A stretch of 64,000 bases of DNA from Platycnemis pennipes (Eukaryota; Arthropoda; Insecta; Odonata; Platycnemididae): positions 105,359,544-105,423,543 of the forward strand of contig OW121852.1 of assembly GCA_933228895.1 (NCBI GenBank), given 5' to 3'. Shown piece by piece: positions 13,356 to 24,982 of the stretch. Position numbers and translations under genes: made by a program. A model generated the notes under the pieces. That model had not been told where the DNA came from, searched no databases, and saw only the letters and a list, made by a program, of their open reading frames with translations. How positions within the stretch are numbered: the stretch's first letter is position 1; each line of letters starts with the position of its first letter.

Positions 13356-16296
13356 GTGTTGCATTCTTCACAAAAAATAATTATTTGCATGAATATACGA
13401 AATCACAAATCAAGTTATGTTATATGCCCTGCCAAAAGACACCGGTAGACTTAAGTTCCTGGGAATGTCTCAATTTTACTCCATTGGTTTAACCAGTATC
13501 ACTGGCTTAAGTACAATGAATTATAAAATTGATATCTAAGGTTGTAGTTTTTTAAAACTTCAACCTTTCATAAAAGTACAACGTCGGGTCTAACGAGTTA
13601 CATAAGAGCCAAAAGCTACAGCAGTGATTTCGAAAAGAAAAACTGAAATAAATATAATTATATTTTCCAGCAGTAAAAAAACATGATAAAACTAGAATAG
13701 GCCATATTAGAATTCCACTTTCATACGAAATAATGATGCCACGCTCATGGAAATTGATGACGTTACAATTTATCGCCGCATCGAGTACAGCCTTACATTA
13801 AAACGGCCTTCGACGTAGGAACAGATCGATTTTGAGTGGTGAGCTTCCAATGACGTGAACTCCGAGGGAATGGGATTCGTGGGAAAAAAAATGAAAAAGA
13901 GATGTGCTTGAGCGGACAAGAGTTTGGGCCAAGAGTCTGCTACGATGAAACGAACCCAAGTGATTCGGATACATAACGGTGTTAACGAATGAAACTGCGA
14001 GTACGGCAATCCTGTATGGCGTCTCAAAGCGAACGTCTTTTATCTATCTCTCTCCCCACACACGGTACGAGGTATCGATCGTTTGCATGTGCACCTCGCT
14101 ATGAATCCAAGTCTAAGCCATCAATTACGCATACCTTCCGACACAGATAAGGCAATTAGATCGCAAGTTCAATAGGAATGTCGGAAAGCTCGAGATAATC
14201 TGTTTTCTCCATTGCTGATTTTAAATATCAATTGAGGACTGGCAATCAAGAATATGCCCACGTTAGAAAATTATTGATTTTGGTTTATTGAACAATACCA
14301 GGTTAGTCATCAACCCAGAAGTACGAGGCAGAGTTCCAAATATTTGCTTTTTAAAGTGAACAAAAAAGTTACGAACTCAGTGATCGATCTAACATATTTT
14401 TGCCGGGTTCGCTATTTTTAGTAAAGTTAATGGGATGTCAAATTTGAGATGGATGAGTTCTTCCTATTTTATAACACTCCCTATATGTTCACAACATGAT
14501 CGATCCATAGTTCGCATTAGACGTGGGTTTGAGGTCATATAACAGTCAGGATTGTTTTGTAATATTTAACTTAATTTTATGCCCTTAAATCAAGCACTAC
14601 AATCACACCCAAGGAGGTTTTCGAATCCGCACATTGAAGATAGTTAAACCGTAACGACGAGGTTGGAAAAGCGTGGACAGAGATTCAATGTTTGAGATTG
14701 TTTGAGATCAAATTAAACCCATCTACTTTCTTGCAAAACTGCTGGTAATCGCTATTTACTTTACTCGTGATCGTAAAAACTACGTGTGCCATATTGCTAA
14801 ATGTAACATTACCCACTAAGAAGATACCGCCGTACATTTTCACTAGCGTTATATTCAGAGTTCTCTTCGCTATACGGGAATAAAAACTTTAAAACTACTT
14901 CCTTATCTTCGGAATTTGCTGACATTAGAAATGTAGGGATATGTTAACGGAAGGTAATTGGGTGAACCGTAACCAGTTACAACTCATAAAAAACATACAT
15001 TCTTAATTTCACTAGCCTATTATTTCTCCCGAGTTCAAAAAAGAAGCTTGCATAGAACTGTAACGCAATACATAAAAGCCAAGAGCTACAGCAGTGATTT
15101 CTATTGCTAATTTTGAGATAGCAATCACGCATCACTGGCTGCAGGGATCTCATCGTAGGAAGCTGTTGAGTAAACTTTTAATTGATTGAACATTTAGATT
15201 AACGGGAAATGAGAAGGAAGTTTTGAGAGCTGAACGGTTATTTAAATTGGGTCCGAAGATCATTAATCTAGATTATACGATATAAAAAATTCATTTGTGG
15301 AATCGATAAAGGAGCACTTACGATAACTCCTACTTAGAAGCGGCAAGCTTCTGAAGATTTGCATCGAGTATCTTGATCCACTGCTAATGGATATTGTAGC
15401 CATTGGGAGAGAAGAAGGAATGTAAATGATTATAAATTAAACAGATAAAATGTCGGAAGTAAGAGAGGAAGGAGAAAGATGGACGGACAGATGAACAGAA
15501 GGGTAATTTGGCCACGCTGTAATACACTCCTTAGAAAAAATTTCACCATATTTATAATTGCCTCGTATGATGTGTGGATGGGTGGTCTTTAAAAGGCTCC
15601 TTCTAACCATCTCCCAAATTTTATCTCAATCATTTAACCTACCTACCTACGGTTTAGGGGGGTTTTCAGGGGGTAGACAACAGGGGTGAAAAAAAGGGGA
15701 GCAACGGAGGAAGGATCCCAGCATTCCGTGAGGGGTGAAAAGGAGGCGAGGTGCGGGGAGGGACAGAGGTAAGGAGGGGGAAAAGGTCTTGTAAGATTGA
15801 TGAACGTCTTGAGATAAAAACGGAATGCTATGAAAGGCTATCGCATTTCGTCCCCAAAAATCGATCGATCACGGAACACTTTAATCGAGACGGGGTTCCT
15901 CCAGGCGTGCGGTGCTGAGAAATACCAAGCCGCTTGCCGCTACCAAGACGCCGTCGAGCAGAATTTCCCTCCGTAATATTGGCGTGGGTAGACATTTTTA
16001 TGAAACATTACTACGCAGTTGACGCCGAAGGTTTATGCCTGCAGGCTTGAGTGAAAACTACGAACATTTTAATCTACATTCCGTGAATAAAGTATTATTA
16101 ATGTTTTTCCACATGCTTAAATGATACCATACATGGTCTGGGAGGGAACGGGGCAGTCTCCTGTTACCTAGGAAGAAAAATCAATTATCAACCCATTTGT
16201 GATTAAATTCCAATGACCGGACTCATAACAATTGATGAACAAACTATAGTATTTAGAAATAACTAAGAGAATAAATAAAAGTGTCAATTTTTCATT
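13356..16296. other. AT-rich non-coding stretch with one shared 41-bp motif
   Basis: No gene was recognised. A hairpin (about 13541-13566, GGTTGTAG ... CTTCAACC) is present. Positions 13591-13631 and 15061-15101 share a motif ending in GCTACAGCAGTGATTTC with about five differences over 41 bp, evidently pieces of a dispersed repeat. The segment 15640-15780 is G-rich. Confidence 0.5.
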
Positions 16297-16617
16297 CACA
16301 AGGAGGTGAGAGGGTTTATTTGCGGCGTTACGTAATTTAATAATAATAATACTTTTTATATATTTTCCGTGGCAATGCCACGTTATAAAACAATACAAAT
16401 TAAACTTGTACACCAGTTGGGTTTTAATTTAGGGGTTTTTAAAAACTTTTCTTAAATTTATCTGCGAACTTAATACTACAAAGTCCTCTCTTACAACTAA
16501 CATATTGGACAGCACAAATATACATGGGCAGTATTAATTCTACTCGGACGGGATACGAACCTGCGACCCTAGGATCGACAGTTGAGACTTTTACTCCGCC
16601 ATCACCCTATTTAACCT
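16297..16617 (-). repeat. Tandem duplication, unit 1, with a tRNA-like module
   Basis: This is the first of two adjacent copies of a roughly 230-bp unit. On the minus strand it carries GGTTCGTATCCCGTCCG, which resembles a B box, so the unit seems to contain a tRNA-derived SINE head. Unit 1 is longer than unit 2 because it carries an 85-bp insertion (16340-16424) flanked by the 7-bp direct repeat TAATTTA. Shared landmarks with unit 2 are GGTGAGAGGG, GGGGTTTTTAAAAACTTTTC and GGACAGCACAAATATACATG. Confidence 0.7.
16340..16424. mobile_element. 85-bp insertion with 7-bp target duplication
   Basis: The segment is absent from the adjacent paralogous unit and is bracketed by TAATTTA at 16333-16339 and 16425-16431. 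It begins with an ATA triplet run and contains a CCGTGGCAATGCCACG near-palindrome. It may be a severely truncated retroelement in antisense (triplet tail first) or a small MITE. The family is not recognised. Confidence 0.5.
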
Positions 16618-16850
16618 CACAAGGGGGTGAGAGGGTTATTTGGGGCGTTACGTACTTTAGGGGTTTTTAAAAACTTTTCTTTAATTTATCTGCGAAATTA
16701 TTACTACAAAGTCCTCTCTTACAACTAACAGATTGGACAGCACAAATATACATGGCAGTATTAATCTTACCCGGACGGGATACGAACCTGCTACCCTGGG
16801 ATCGACCGTCGAGACATTTACCCCATTCACCCCGGCTGAGAGAATGCTAC
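16618..16850 (-). repeat. Tandem duplication, unit 2, with a tRNA-like module
   Basis: This is the second copy of the unit described at 16297. It retains the minus-strand B-box-like GGTTCGTATCCCGTCCG and the same flanking landmarks, with a modest number of substitutions. It lacks the 85-bp insertion, so the duplication probably came first and the insertion later, or the copied unit was the empty one. Confidence 0.7.
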
Positions 16851-18479
16851 GGAATATGAGGAAGGGGAGTGAAAAGTGGATAATCAGTGTTAACAAATAT
16901 ATGAATGAGCACGTTCAGGAAACTAGGGACCTCAATGGAGAAACTTATAGAACACGAGATATAAAACGACAAGTTTTCTTGCGAGCGATAGCTACGGCGA
17001 GGTAGCTGTTGAATCGGAATTCGCGGGCACTGTTTTAACTCTCCAATTCACCCTCCGAGCTGGCGTCAAAGGAGCCAATCGGTGAAGATGCAGAGTAGAA
17101 TTAATCATCGCACATTCGGACGTCCTCCTTTAAGATAAAACGCCTGATTTTCAGGGAGTGAGAACCGGGACAGATGTAGCCGACACGGCGGCGAATCGTG
17201 TCGTCCTCTAGCGTCCCGAGGTAAAGCGAGAAAGAAGTGTTCCCCTAAAAGACTCCCGCCCGCCCTCTCACCGAGTCTCCTCTCCTACCGATCAATGATC
17301 CCGCTCCGGCTCCACAGGCATCTCGGAAAATAGCAGCAGCCACGGGAGGAACGACTTGTGGACGAAGCGAAGATAAAGACTCTAACGCCGAGTCTCTTCC
17401 GTTCATCTCCGCTTCATGCGTGGACTGATTCAATTCACTACACATCACACAGTATTAATTGAGTGATCCATACACGATTGACTAGCTGAAATCTTAAAAA
17501 GAAACTAATGCATCAGCAAATTTGAGATTTTCGTGGGCTTCCCATTCAGGAAATATCGTTTTTCTTTTACTTTTTCTCAGGTATTCTGTTGACATTTCAT
17601 CTACCGGCAGGGAACTTTATCAAGGGGCTTTGGGTCCTTTAAATACTCTTCCCATTAGTAAACACTTCAGTGTTTAATGTTGGTAATAACCACGTGAAAG
17701 GTGATTCTGTATGTATGTATGTATGAATGCGAAAGGTGATTCTGTTAGATGTAGGAGTTCAAGCATGTCTCTAGTTACGGCAGATGAATTATTTGGACAA
17801 ATTTAGTCAAATAGCAATACATTTTTACTCTACACCCTTTCAAAAGAATACACAAAATGAAATGTTGCGTCGAAGGGAACTCTGCTTAATTAGAAATATT
17901 TAGAAAAAAAATGCACCCCCCCTGTGTAATCCGATCCCCCTGTGTATGCCCGATATGTGACTCCTTTCCTCCTCCACGCGGTACTAAGGAGAGTTAGCGG
18001 CGGGACTACTCTAAGTGAATCATTATCTACACACAATGATTGGTCATTTATTCCCTCCGAAAGTTATAGGTTTTTAAGGTATTAACACTTTTCGTGACGC
18101 ATGAGATTCTGCCGACTAGCCCTGTTCATGAGCCTTAAACCCCCAGATCGATCATAACGACGTGTTCGCGTTAAAATGATATTACATAACTGGGGTAAAA
18201 ACGACTTCATGCTCAAGTGAACGAAACCCAAATCACTCATTTCACTCGCAGAAAAAATCCGCAAAGTTATTCTCAGTGTCGGTCGATAGGGACGCGGTAT
18301 ACTTTTTCCCTACGTATCTTTGGGCGTAAAAGGATGGTGAATGCACGAGGTCCAGTAAAAGAAAAGAAAGATCAAAAATCGTCTTGAAGTGAATTTAACC
18401 TTTATTTACCAGGCTGAACTAATAAGAAAATAAAATAATTGATTCACTCCTAATGGCTACAGACGTCAGTGTTTCTTTT
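16851..18479. other. Non-coding stretch with GC-rich patch at 17000-17450
   Basis: A CpG-containing GC-rich patch spans about 17000-17450. Short tetranucleotide repeats (GTATGTATGTATGTATG) lie at about 17708-17725. No frame shows a recognisable domain. Confidence 0.45.
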
Positions 18480-18941
18480 CCAATGTTTCGCTTCAACCTG
18501 ACATCCTCTCTCTCCCTCTCAACTCTGTGACTGGAGCTCTTTCCTCTTCTTCCATCTCTCACCGGCTCAATTTATTTCTTCCTTTGTCCTCCTTTATCCA
18601 CGAGTCGTCTTCCCTTTGCTCCAGCCCCTCTTTTATTTTCCTAACCTTTTGACTACCGAGTCTCCCTCCTGTCGCCACATACACTCCCTTTGATCTCTCA
18701 ATCTTCCCTGCTTCCTGCTGATCCCCCTGGAAACCCCTACCTCTTTCCGTACGAGCCAGTATTCCCTTCCCAAATGATTCTTCTTCCTCCTCTCAACCCA
18801 CCTGAGAACGCCTTCACAGCGCATTCTGGGATCAAAAATTATATATTTTCTCCTCTGGTAAATAAGCACTTCCGCTCTTCCTCCATAAAAGGGACCGAAA
18901 AACTTTTGTGATGGTGGAATCACATCGGTCTCCCTCATCAA
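18480..18941. other. Pyrimidine-rich stretch, possible very old LINE tail
   Basis: The plus strand is strongly C/T-rich, so the minus strand encodes a basic, R/K/G-rich 102-codon frame at 18633-18941 with RRKKNHLGREYWLVRKEVG. That faintly resembles the basic C-terminal tail of RTE-type LINEs (as at 6.25 kb), but the match is too weak to assign. Skewed composition alone would produce a basic frame. Confidence 0.25.
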
Positions 18942-20040
18942 TCAAATATTTACTCGAAATATATATTTTTAAACTGAGCAGATTTGAATTCTAAAGCACA
19001 ACAAATGACGGTTTTAAATAAACATTTAAATTAAGCCAAGAAAAATCTACACGAGGAGTTGCGATCATTGTTTTGGGTGATGAGCTTTCATTTACTGAGA
19101 GGAACCCTTTGTATCCGATTTGCATTTTACTCGTTTTTAAGTAAAAAATTCTGCATATGCATTAGTCAATGAAACTATCCTAATTTCGTACCCGCATGCC
19201 AATGTTTATATACATAAATCTATGATAGCTTAATATTCATTTCCAATTCTACTTCAGAGCTACGTATCCGTATTCAAAGAACCTCAAAGTTTCTCGCGAG
19301 CGGGAGTCTGCCTACCTCTGCTGCAGTATATTTTTATTTTGCTGCTCTTTTTTCCCGTCATTCCTCCTTCCTACCTCTAGGAATTTCTGAAGATCCCTTT
19401 CTTATGAGGATAAGCAATTGATTAGAAGTTTTTAATTATTTCTTGTAGAAAGTTTCATATTTTCACTTATTATTTTTATATTCTTTCTGAAAATGTGTGT
19501 TAGTTCACTAAATTTTGTTTACGAAACGTAATTTGGCTCTCAGTTCAAATATGCATTCGGTAACAAACAAATTCTCGATGATTTGACTCTGAAAGGCTTG
19601 CCAACACGAAGAAAAAAGTGAAATTATATCTCTCTTTTATTTTTAGGGACACAAACTCCCTGATTCTGTTTATTGAATCCTACTCACCTTTACCCATTTC
19701 TGCAAATATTTCGAATATTATTCCTTAAGATATAAGCGCATGTTGTACAAGCATAAATTACCGGAACGATTTTAAATTATTTTTGATCGCTACATTGCTG
19801 TCATTAGGACAATCGAAGGCTCAGTTTATTTACATTATTTAGGATGCATAGATAATTGTGTATCTATAGGAATTTTTAAGGCGTGGAGGGAAACCACGAG
19901 TTAATGTCAGCCCTAAAAAAAACATGGGATCCACCATTTTACGTCACATTTCAAGGCCCGAGAACTGAATTTGAAATTTTCTCCCACTTGAATAGGGGCT
20001 GGTGTACAGAGAAAATCTCTAACGTTGTGGATGACTGATA
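18942..20040. other. AT-rich non-coding stretch
   Basis: No gene, RNA or repeat family was recognised in this stretch. Confidence 0.5.
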
Positions 20041-20200
20041 AAAAACTCTAGCGTTCCACAGGTTAAAAGAGATTTGATCACGACATGTTTCACTGCACTG
20101 TAGCATCATCAGGTGGGACATGTACCTGATGATGCTACAGTGTAGTGAAACATCTCGGAATAAAATCTCCTTAAACCTGTGGAACGCTAAAGTTTTTTTT
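20041..20200. mobile_element. Penelope-like inverted repeat with two hammerhead-like cores
   Basis: Arms of about 75 bp (20041-20114 and 20124-20200) are nearly perfect complements around a 9-bp centre. Each arm contains, in opposite orientation, CCTGATGATGCTACAGTG then GAAACAT. On the minus strand (20079-20115) the order is CAC, CUGAUGA, a short stem-loop (CUAC/GUAG in the other arm), GAAA, the palindrome ACATGT, C, GTG. This matches hammerhead topology with a 3-bp stem I and cleavage triplet GUC. One extra U separates the CUGAUGA box from stem II. Such motifs are known in terminal repeats of Penelope-like retroelements, but no Penelope reverse transcriptase is present here. Confidence 0.65.
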
Positions 20201-20487
20201 TATATTTAATCCTACATTATGGGATTCACAAAGTCTTGGCCTTTACAATCTGCTACTCTATCATTGACATGATTAAAACCTGGAACCTGGGAGGAGGCCC
20301 TCTAGCCTCACAAGCCGATTTCCATTGACAAAACAAATCTTGACTCATCAACAGTGACGTATTTATGAGCTCTGAGACCCCAATGTTAAAGTGTAACAAC
20401 TTGGCAGCTTGACATACAGTTTTCATTTCTTATAAAGATATCTATGACTATTTATACTCTGCTATTAGGCGCCAGGTTATATACAAC
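20201..20487. other. Spacer between two mobile elements
   Basis: Nothing recognisable lies between the inverted repeat and the TA-flanked MITE. Confidence 0.5.
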
Positions 20488-20489
20488 TA

Positions 20490-20955
20490 CAGTTAAACTC
20501 GGATATAACGAGATCCAAGAGACCAAATGCTTTTACTCGTAATATCCGTTCCTCGTTATATCCGTTACGAGTAGCAATATGTTCTGTCACTCACCGTCTT
20601 TCCCTCCCTCACGCACACACACGCTCTCACACACATACTATTCTAATGCAGAAGTGATAAAATAACAAAGATTAATATAAGATGATTGAAATTACAAAAT
20701 GAACAATTTATTTAGTAAACTATCCACATACATGCTAAATTTACAAGAAAAAGTCCTTGGTTCGTAAGTACAGCCACTGCTCGTTTATTTGGACTACAGA
20801 TTTGCTCGTTATAACCGTAAGACTCTCTAATAGAGTCTCGTTTTAACCGTTATATATTGATCATAAAATGCATTATTTCCAAACAACCCTTCTTTCTTTC
20901 CTCGCAATAGCCGAGATCTCGTTTTAACCGCGCTCGTTATAAATGAGTTTGACTG
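20490..20955. mobile_element. Tc1/mariner/pogo-type MITE, 466 bp
   Basis: Terminal inverted repeats read CAGTTAAACTCGGATATAAC at the left and CAGTCAAACTCATTTATAAC at the right (complement). The element is bounded by TA dinucleotides (20488-20489 and 20956-20957), the target duplication of this superfamily. Internal words such as CTCGTTATATCCGTTACGAG and CTCGTTTTAACCG repeat the terminal motif, as subterminal transposase-binding repeats often do. There is no transposase frame, so it is non-autonomous. The terminal sequence resembles pogo/Tigger-type ends known in many animals. Confidence 0.8.
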
Positions 20956-20957
20956 TA

Positions 20958-21365
20958 TATTTACATTAAAAGCATGCCTCCTCGAGTGACTCCCGCGAGA
21001 CCTCCGGCCACATGGTAAATACGGCCCTGCTCATCAATGCGTCTTCTTCGGGCACGAAAACGCTCAAATGAACTTACGACGGAAAACACAGCAAGTTGAT
21101 GAAGGAAATCACCGTGAGACAGAGGGAACGAGGCAGCCCCTGAGGGAAGGAAACGATAACAAAAATATTTCAGGAGTGACCTCAGAGAGTGGGGGAATGC
21201 CCGAGATTTATTCAATAATTGAAGGGGCCTCTTCCATCAAAACGCATTCACGGGATACTGCGTCCTCCGACGGTGCGGACGAACCCTTCCCCAAGGCCCA
21301 CCCCCTCCAGGGATATCTCCCAACCCTCCCTTCCCCCCCCTCCCACCCGTCCATTCCAGATAATA
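20958..21365. other. GC-rich spacer
   Basis: C-rich, with a CCCCCCCC-type run near 21333. Overlapping short frames on both strands have no recognisable domain. Confidence 0.45.
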
Positions 21366-21990
21366 TTCTCAGTGATGGATTTTTAAAGTATTTTGCGAAC
21401 CCCAACTTGGTATGGTAGACAATGGTAGACAGGACCATTGTCACAAAATTAGAGAAATTGACTGCCGAACTGTCAGATTAAAAATGTCCTTTCCACGTAC
21501 AATTAAGGATATAAATAGCAGTAAATATATCCAATACGAGTGTATCAATTGATAGCATAGGTCAGGGGTGGCAAATATTTTGGCGATTGCGTGCCAAAGT
21601 TCATGAAATAAGAGTATACTCGCTCGACTCGCGTGCCAAACCATCGAGTGAGAAAGAGGCATCGATAGAGCGCCTTCCCAGCTCCACGTGCCACTTTGGG
21701 CACGCGTGCCATAGGTTCGCCACCCCCGGCATAGGTAGTTGCATGTTGGTATAAGGACTTTAAGCTAACCCAACTAACATCCTTATATTGTACGCTTGCT
21801 TTGCTGTTTTTATCCTACTTAAAAATTGAAGTTTAAATCACTACCAATACTATTGCTAATCCTTTTATATGCATGATATGTAGTGCATGTTTGGTGAGAA
21901 TTCACCCCCTGCCACACACCTTTATGGAGGCTTGCAGTGTATTATGTAGGTGTCGATACCCGACCCCACCTATGCACCCAAGACACTTCC
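21366..21990 (+). mobile_element. CR1/Jockey-type LINE 3' end (interrupted copy)
   Basis: The segment is collinear with 52244-52640: both contain a decayed frame around RFKMSF-PRTI, matching the C-terminal F-F-P-R-T-I-R-D-W-N block of CR1/Jockey-type reverse transcriptases, and both continue into a 3' UTR sharing GATAGCATAGGT, TAACCCAACTAACA, GCATGTTTGGTG and CCCCTGCCA. The copy starts abruptly near 21366, consistent with 5' truncation. It is interrupted at 21563-21728 by a hAT MITE. Confidence 0.75.
21563..21728. mobile_element. hAT-type MITE, 166 bp, perfect 8-bp TSD
   Basis: Terminal inverted repeats are CAGGGGTGGCAAATATTTTG and, at the right end (complement), CGGGGGTGGCGAACC. The 8-bp duplication GCATAGGT is present exactly at 21555-21562 and 21729-21736. 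The paralogous LINE copy at about 52428-52440 shows the uninterrupted site AGCATAGGTTGGTAT. The element has no coding capacity. Termini and TSD length fit the hAT superfamily. Confidence 0.9.
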
Positions 21991-24257
21991 ACTCACTCTC
22001 ACGCACACAAAACGAAGTGTGTACCTTAGCCTCATACACCTCCTCGTGCAGAAGGCATCTCCGCCCCTTCCCTCGCAAGGGACAAATGTCCGAAAACGCC
22101 AGAGCTACGCGATATATCGACGGGAAGTCCATATTTTCCACCCCTCGTCCACTTCTGGGTGGAAACATATTTTCTAATGACGCGGTCATCTAGGAGGAAA
22201 TGGTACAAAAAGAGACTGAGTAACACAAAATCGGCCTTCATTCTATCAATTTTTGGTGTCAAGACTAGACATACGAAATAAATCAAATGAAAAACCCTAT
22301 TGCCCTTCTGGCAGAAAAAGTTATTGCAACCTCAAAATTATAATATTTTTAGAGTAGACGTAGGCATTGTAAGGGAAGTTAAATATATGGGAAACACTCT
22401 TACATCAAATCTTTTATATTGGAACTGTTTGTGGCACAGCTCTGAAGAGACATATTTATCAAACTAATTTTTGGAAAGTGTTCAGGAGGAAAATGATTGG
22501 AAGATGTTATTTCGCACGGGCAAGGCCTCAAATGTAGTATGCATGAAACATTGGAGATTCTATTGATAAAGACTTAAGTTAGAATTGAATAATTTACAAA
22601 GGAAATCAGCGCGTTTATTCAGAAAATCTCTCTGAGTATAAAACCTAAGAGACAAGAAGGTTTCAAAAGTTTCAAGTTTAAAAAAAAGTAAAATTTTACG
22701 AATTTTTTCTGACCCTACAAACATATTTCTGCCCCCACACAACATCAGCTAACCAGACAAAAGCTATAAATTTAGAGAAATTAACTATCGAATCGAGAGA
22801 CGCAGAAATTCGTTTTTAACACTCACAATAATCCCTCGATATTAAATCTACGTACATATATATTCCCGGTCGTACAGTCCAATTAATTGTGTAAAACTAC
22901 ATGATTTGGACCGATTCGTCACGCATATTTCTTCGAATTCTATGAACAGGATCTGGGCTCTATTATATGAGTTAAAAGGTCTTCATAACCATTAGTCATC
23001 GACCATAATCTATACCAGTAGCCATGAAATGTTAGATTGTAGCTAAAATTTTACGCGTCTCCTGACTGCAGGCCTAATATTTTTCTCAGGGCAGTAGCAT
23101 TGTGGATATTGATTTAATGTGAGTAGTGCTTAAATCGGGTAGTTTTTTTTAACGTCTCCATGGTAGTAAGTTTCCTCTCGTCTAGTATTATTATAGTCTA
23201 GTATAGATATTATCGTCAGTTTGAAGACATTTTTGCATGTGAGTGATAGTCAAGCTCGAAATGACGATTTTCCGCTTGTTTTCAATACTTCAGGCATTCT
23301 CAAAATGACGACGCAGCAGTAATCCTGTACAATAATATAAAGGCAGACGGATACCAAAGACATGAAGACAGAATTATAGATAAGGAAAAACAAAACTAAC
23401 TTCCCGGACGAGAGTTTCAATGATTAAATTATGCAGAATCGCACAATGGTTAATAAAATCCAAAATGAAAAGGTAGGCACTACATTTCAATCGGTCTACT
23501 TCAATTTTTACTATTCTTTATCAAAATTTCATTTTCATGGCTGCTTGCCCCGCCACATGCTTTTCCATTGCAGAAATGGTAACATATATCTTTTAAAAAC
23601 CATGACTCAGGTGACATGCTACAATAAAAACCACGGATATAACTTATTAGAGAATTAATTTTTTTTCTACTACATTGGTTCTAATTGGACTGGAAGACCT
23701 GGAACTGACCATACGTAATAACAGAATCACTTATTAACAGAAAAACGCCTCTATTTTCAACAATGTTGTGAGTTAATTCTCAAACCATCTCCCTTTAAAT
23801 CACGAACAACATGTTAATCTTACCTCACACTTTTATTTTTATATCCCTTGTTAATAATGGTCATATTATAGGTAAGAAATCATAAAAAAATTAAAAGTTA
23901 TCAAATACTTCAGGAATTAAAAGGGATAATTTTCACACAGTGTAAGACTAACTCAGAGTTATCTGGAAAAAAATTAATTTGGAGAGAAACATAATTTTGT
24001 ATTAAAGGCTTATTTGCATATTTGTTATAGATCTGCACACAATGTATATGCATGGCCCGGGTCTCTATCCTGTTTGTAAATAGAATTATATTGGAAGCTT
24101 TATATTGTATTAAATATCATCGCTTCTTACTTGAATTTAGACGTCATAACAGTTAAACCGGCAAGAAAATTATTAACAATTGGATTTACTTGATGAGGTG
24201 GTGTGCATGGTATGAAGTCATTTTCCGCCACACATCATTCTGTGACTTGTACTTTAA
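21991..24257. other. AT-rich non-coding stretch
   Basis: A CpG-containing patch at about 21990-22190 gives overlapping open frames on both strands without domains. The rest is AT-rich and I recognise nothing in it. Confidence 0.5.
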
Positions 24258-24261
24258 CACC

Positions 24262-24315
24262 TGATGGCTATCCTACATTACACTTCGAGGCGTGTGGCAG
24301 GGGGTGAATTTCATC
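24262..24315 (-). mobile_element. CR1/Jockey-type LINE, extreme 3' end
   Basis: The reverse complement reads GAAATTCACCCCCTGCCACA and continues to TGTAATGTAGG. It matches the last 50 bp of the 21.9-kb copy (AATTCACCCCCTGCCACACA ... TGTATTATGTAGG). Only the extreme 3' end is kept, consistent with severe 5' truncation during insertion. Confidence 0.6.
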
Positions 24316-24741
24316 AAATAAGCACTACGGACATCTCGTATCATAGACAATTTTGTAGGCACAAGAATAAGTTAGAATATGCATAAACTACCTATCTAAA
24401 GTGATATCGTGCAGTACACAAGCTAAAAATTCCAGTTTTCACCTACCTCGCAGGGAAAAATTTGAGATATAGTACCGATACGCATTAAATATGTTAAGGG
24501 TTCATGCGGATGCTCATGCGCTTAACTGTAAAAATCCAACATATTAGTGTGATTTTTCTTTCATTTATAAGTATTACATAATGTGTGCGGTTGCATATAC
24601 ATGTTAAGAGACATTTATTTTATGAAAGGATCATGCTGTGGAATTTGTTATACTGCTATGCAGAGGTATATTATTATGCAGATGTTCACTTGGTGACTTA
24701 ACAAAATATATAGAATCGGATGGTAAGCCCTCAGTAAGCCT

Positions 24742-24974
24742 CAGACACGTAGCCGGGGGGTGGGTTATTAACCCAATAATTTTGTTGTTCTGATTTTAGC
24801 AGTGAACTTTACCAGTGAGAAGAGATAAGTATGGGCACTGTAAAAGTAAATACCAAGCACTGAAAATTAAGAGAAGAGATTTGTAATACGCCGGCCCCGA
24901 ATGGGCAAGGCAGATTTGTTTCAAGTCACGCAAGACTTAGCCCCCCCCGAAGAAAATTTCTGGCTACGTGCCTG
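24742..24974. mobile_element. hAT-type MITE, 233 bp, near-perfect 8-bp TSD
   Basis: The left end reads CAGACACGTAGCCGGGGGG, and the complement of the right end reads CAGGCACGTAGCCAGAAATT. Flanking 8-mers are GTAAGCCT (24734-24741) and GTAAGCCG (24975-24982), seven of eight identical. There is no transposase frame. The terminal CAGGCACGTAGCCAG motif with a following C- or G-run recurs in insect MITEs as I know them. The family name is not assigned. Confidence 0.8.
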
Positions 24975-24982
24975 GTAAGCCG

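Noticed and set aside
18633..18941. Basic 102-codon frame resembling an RTE-type LINE tail
   Set aside because: Similarity is limited to R/K/G-rich composition in a purine-rich strand. No ordered motif or triplet tail was found.
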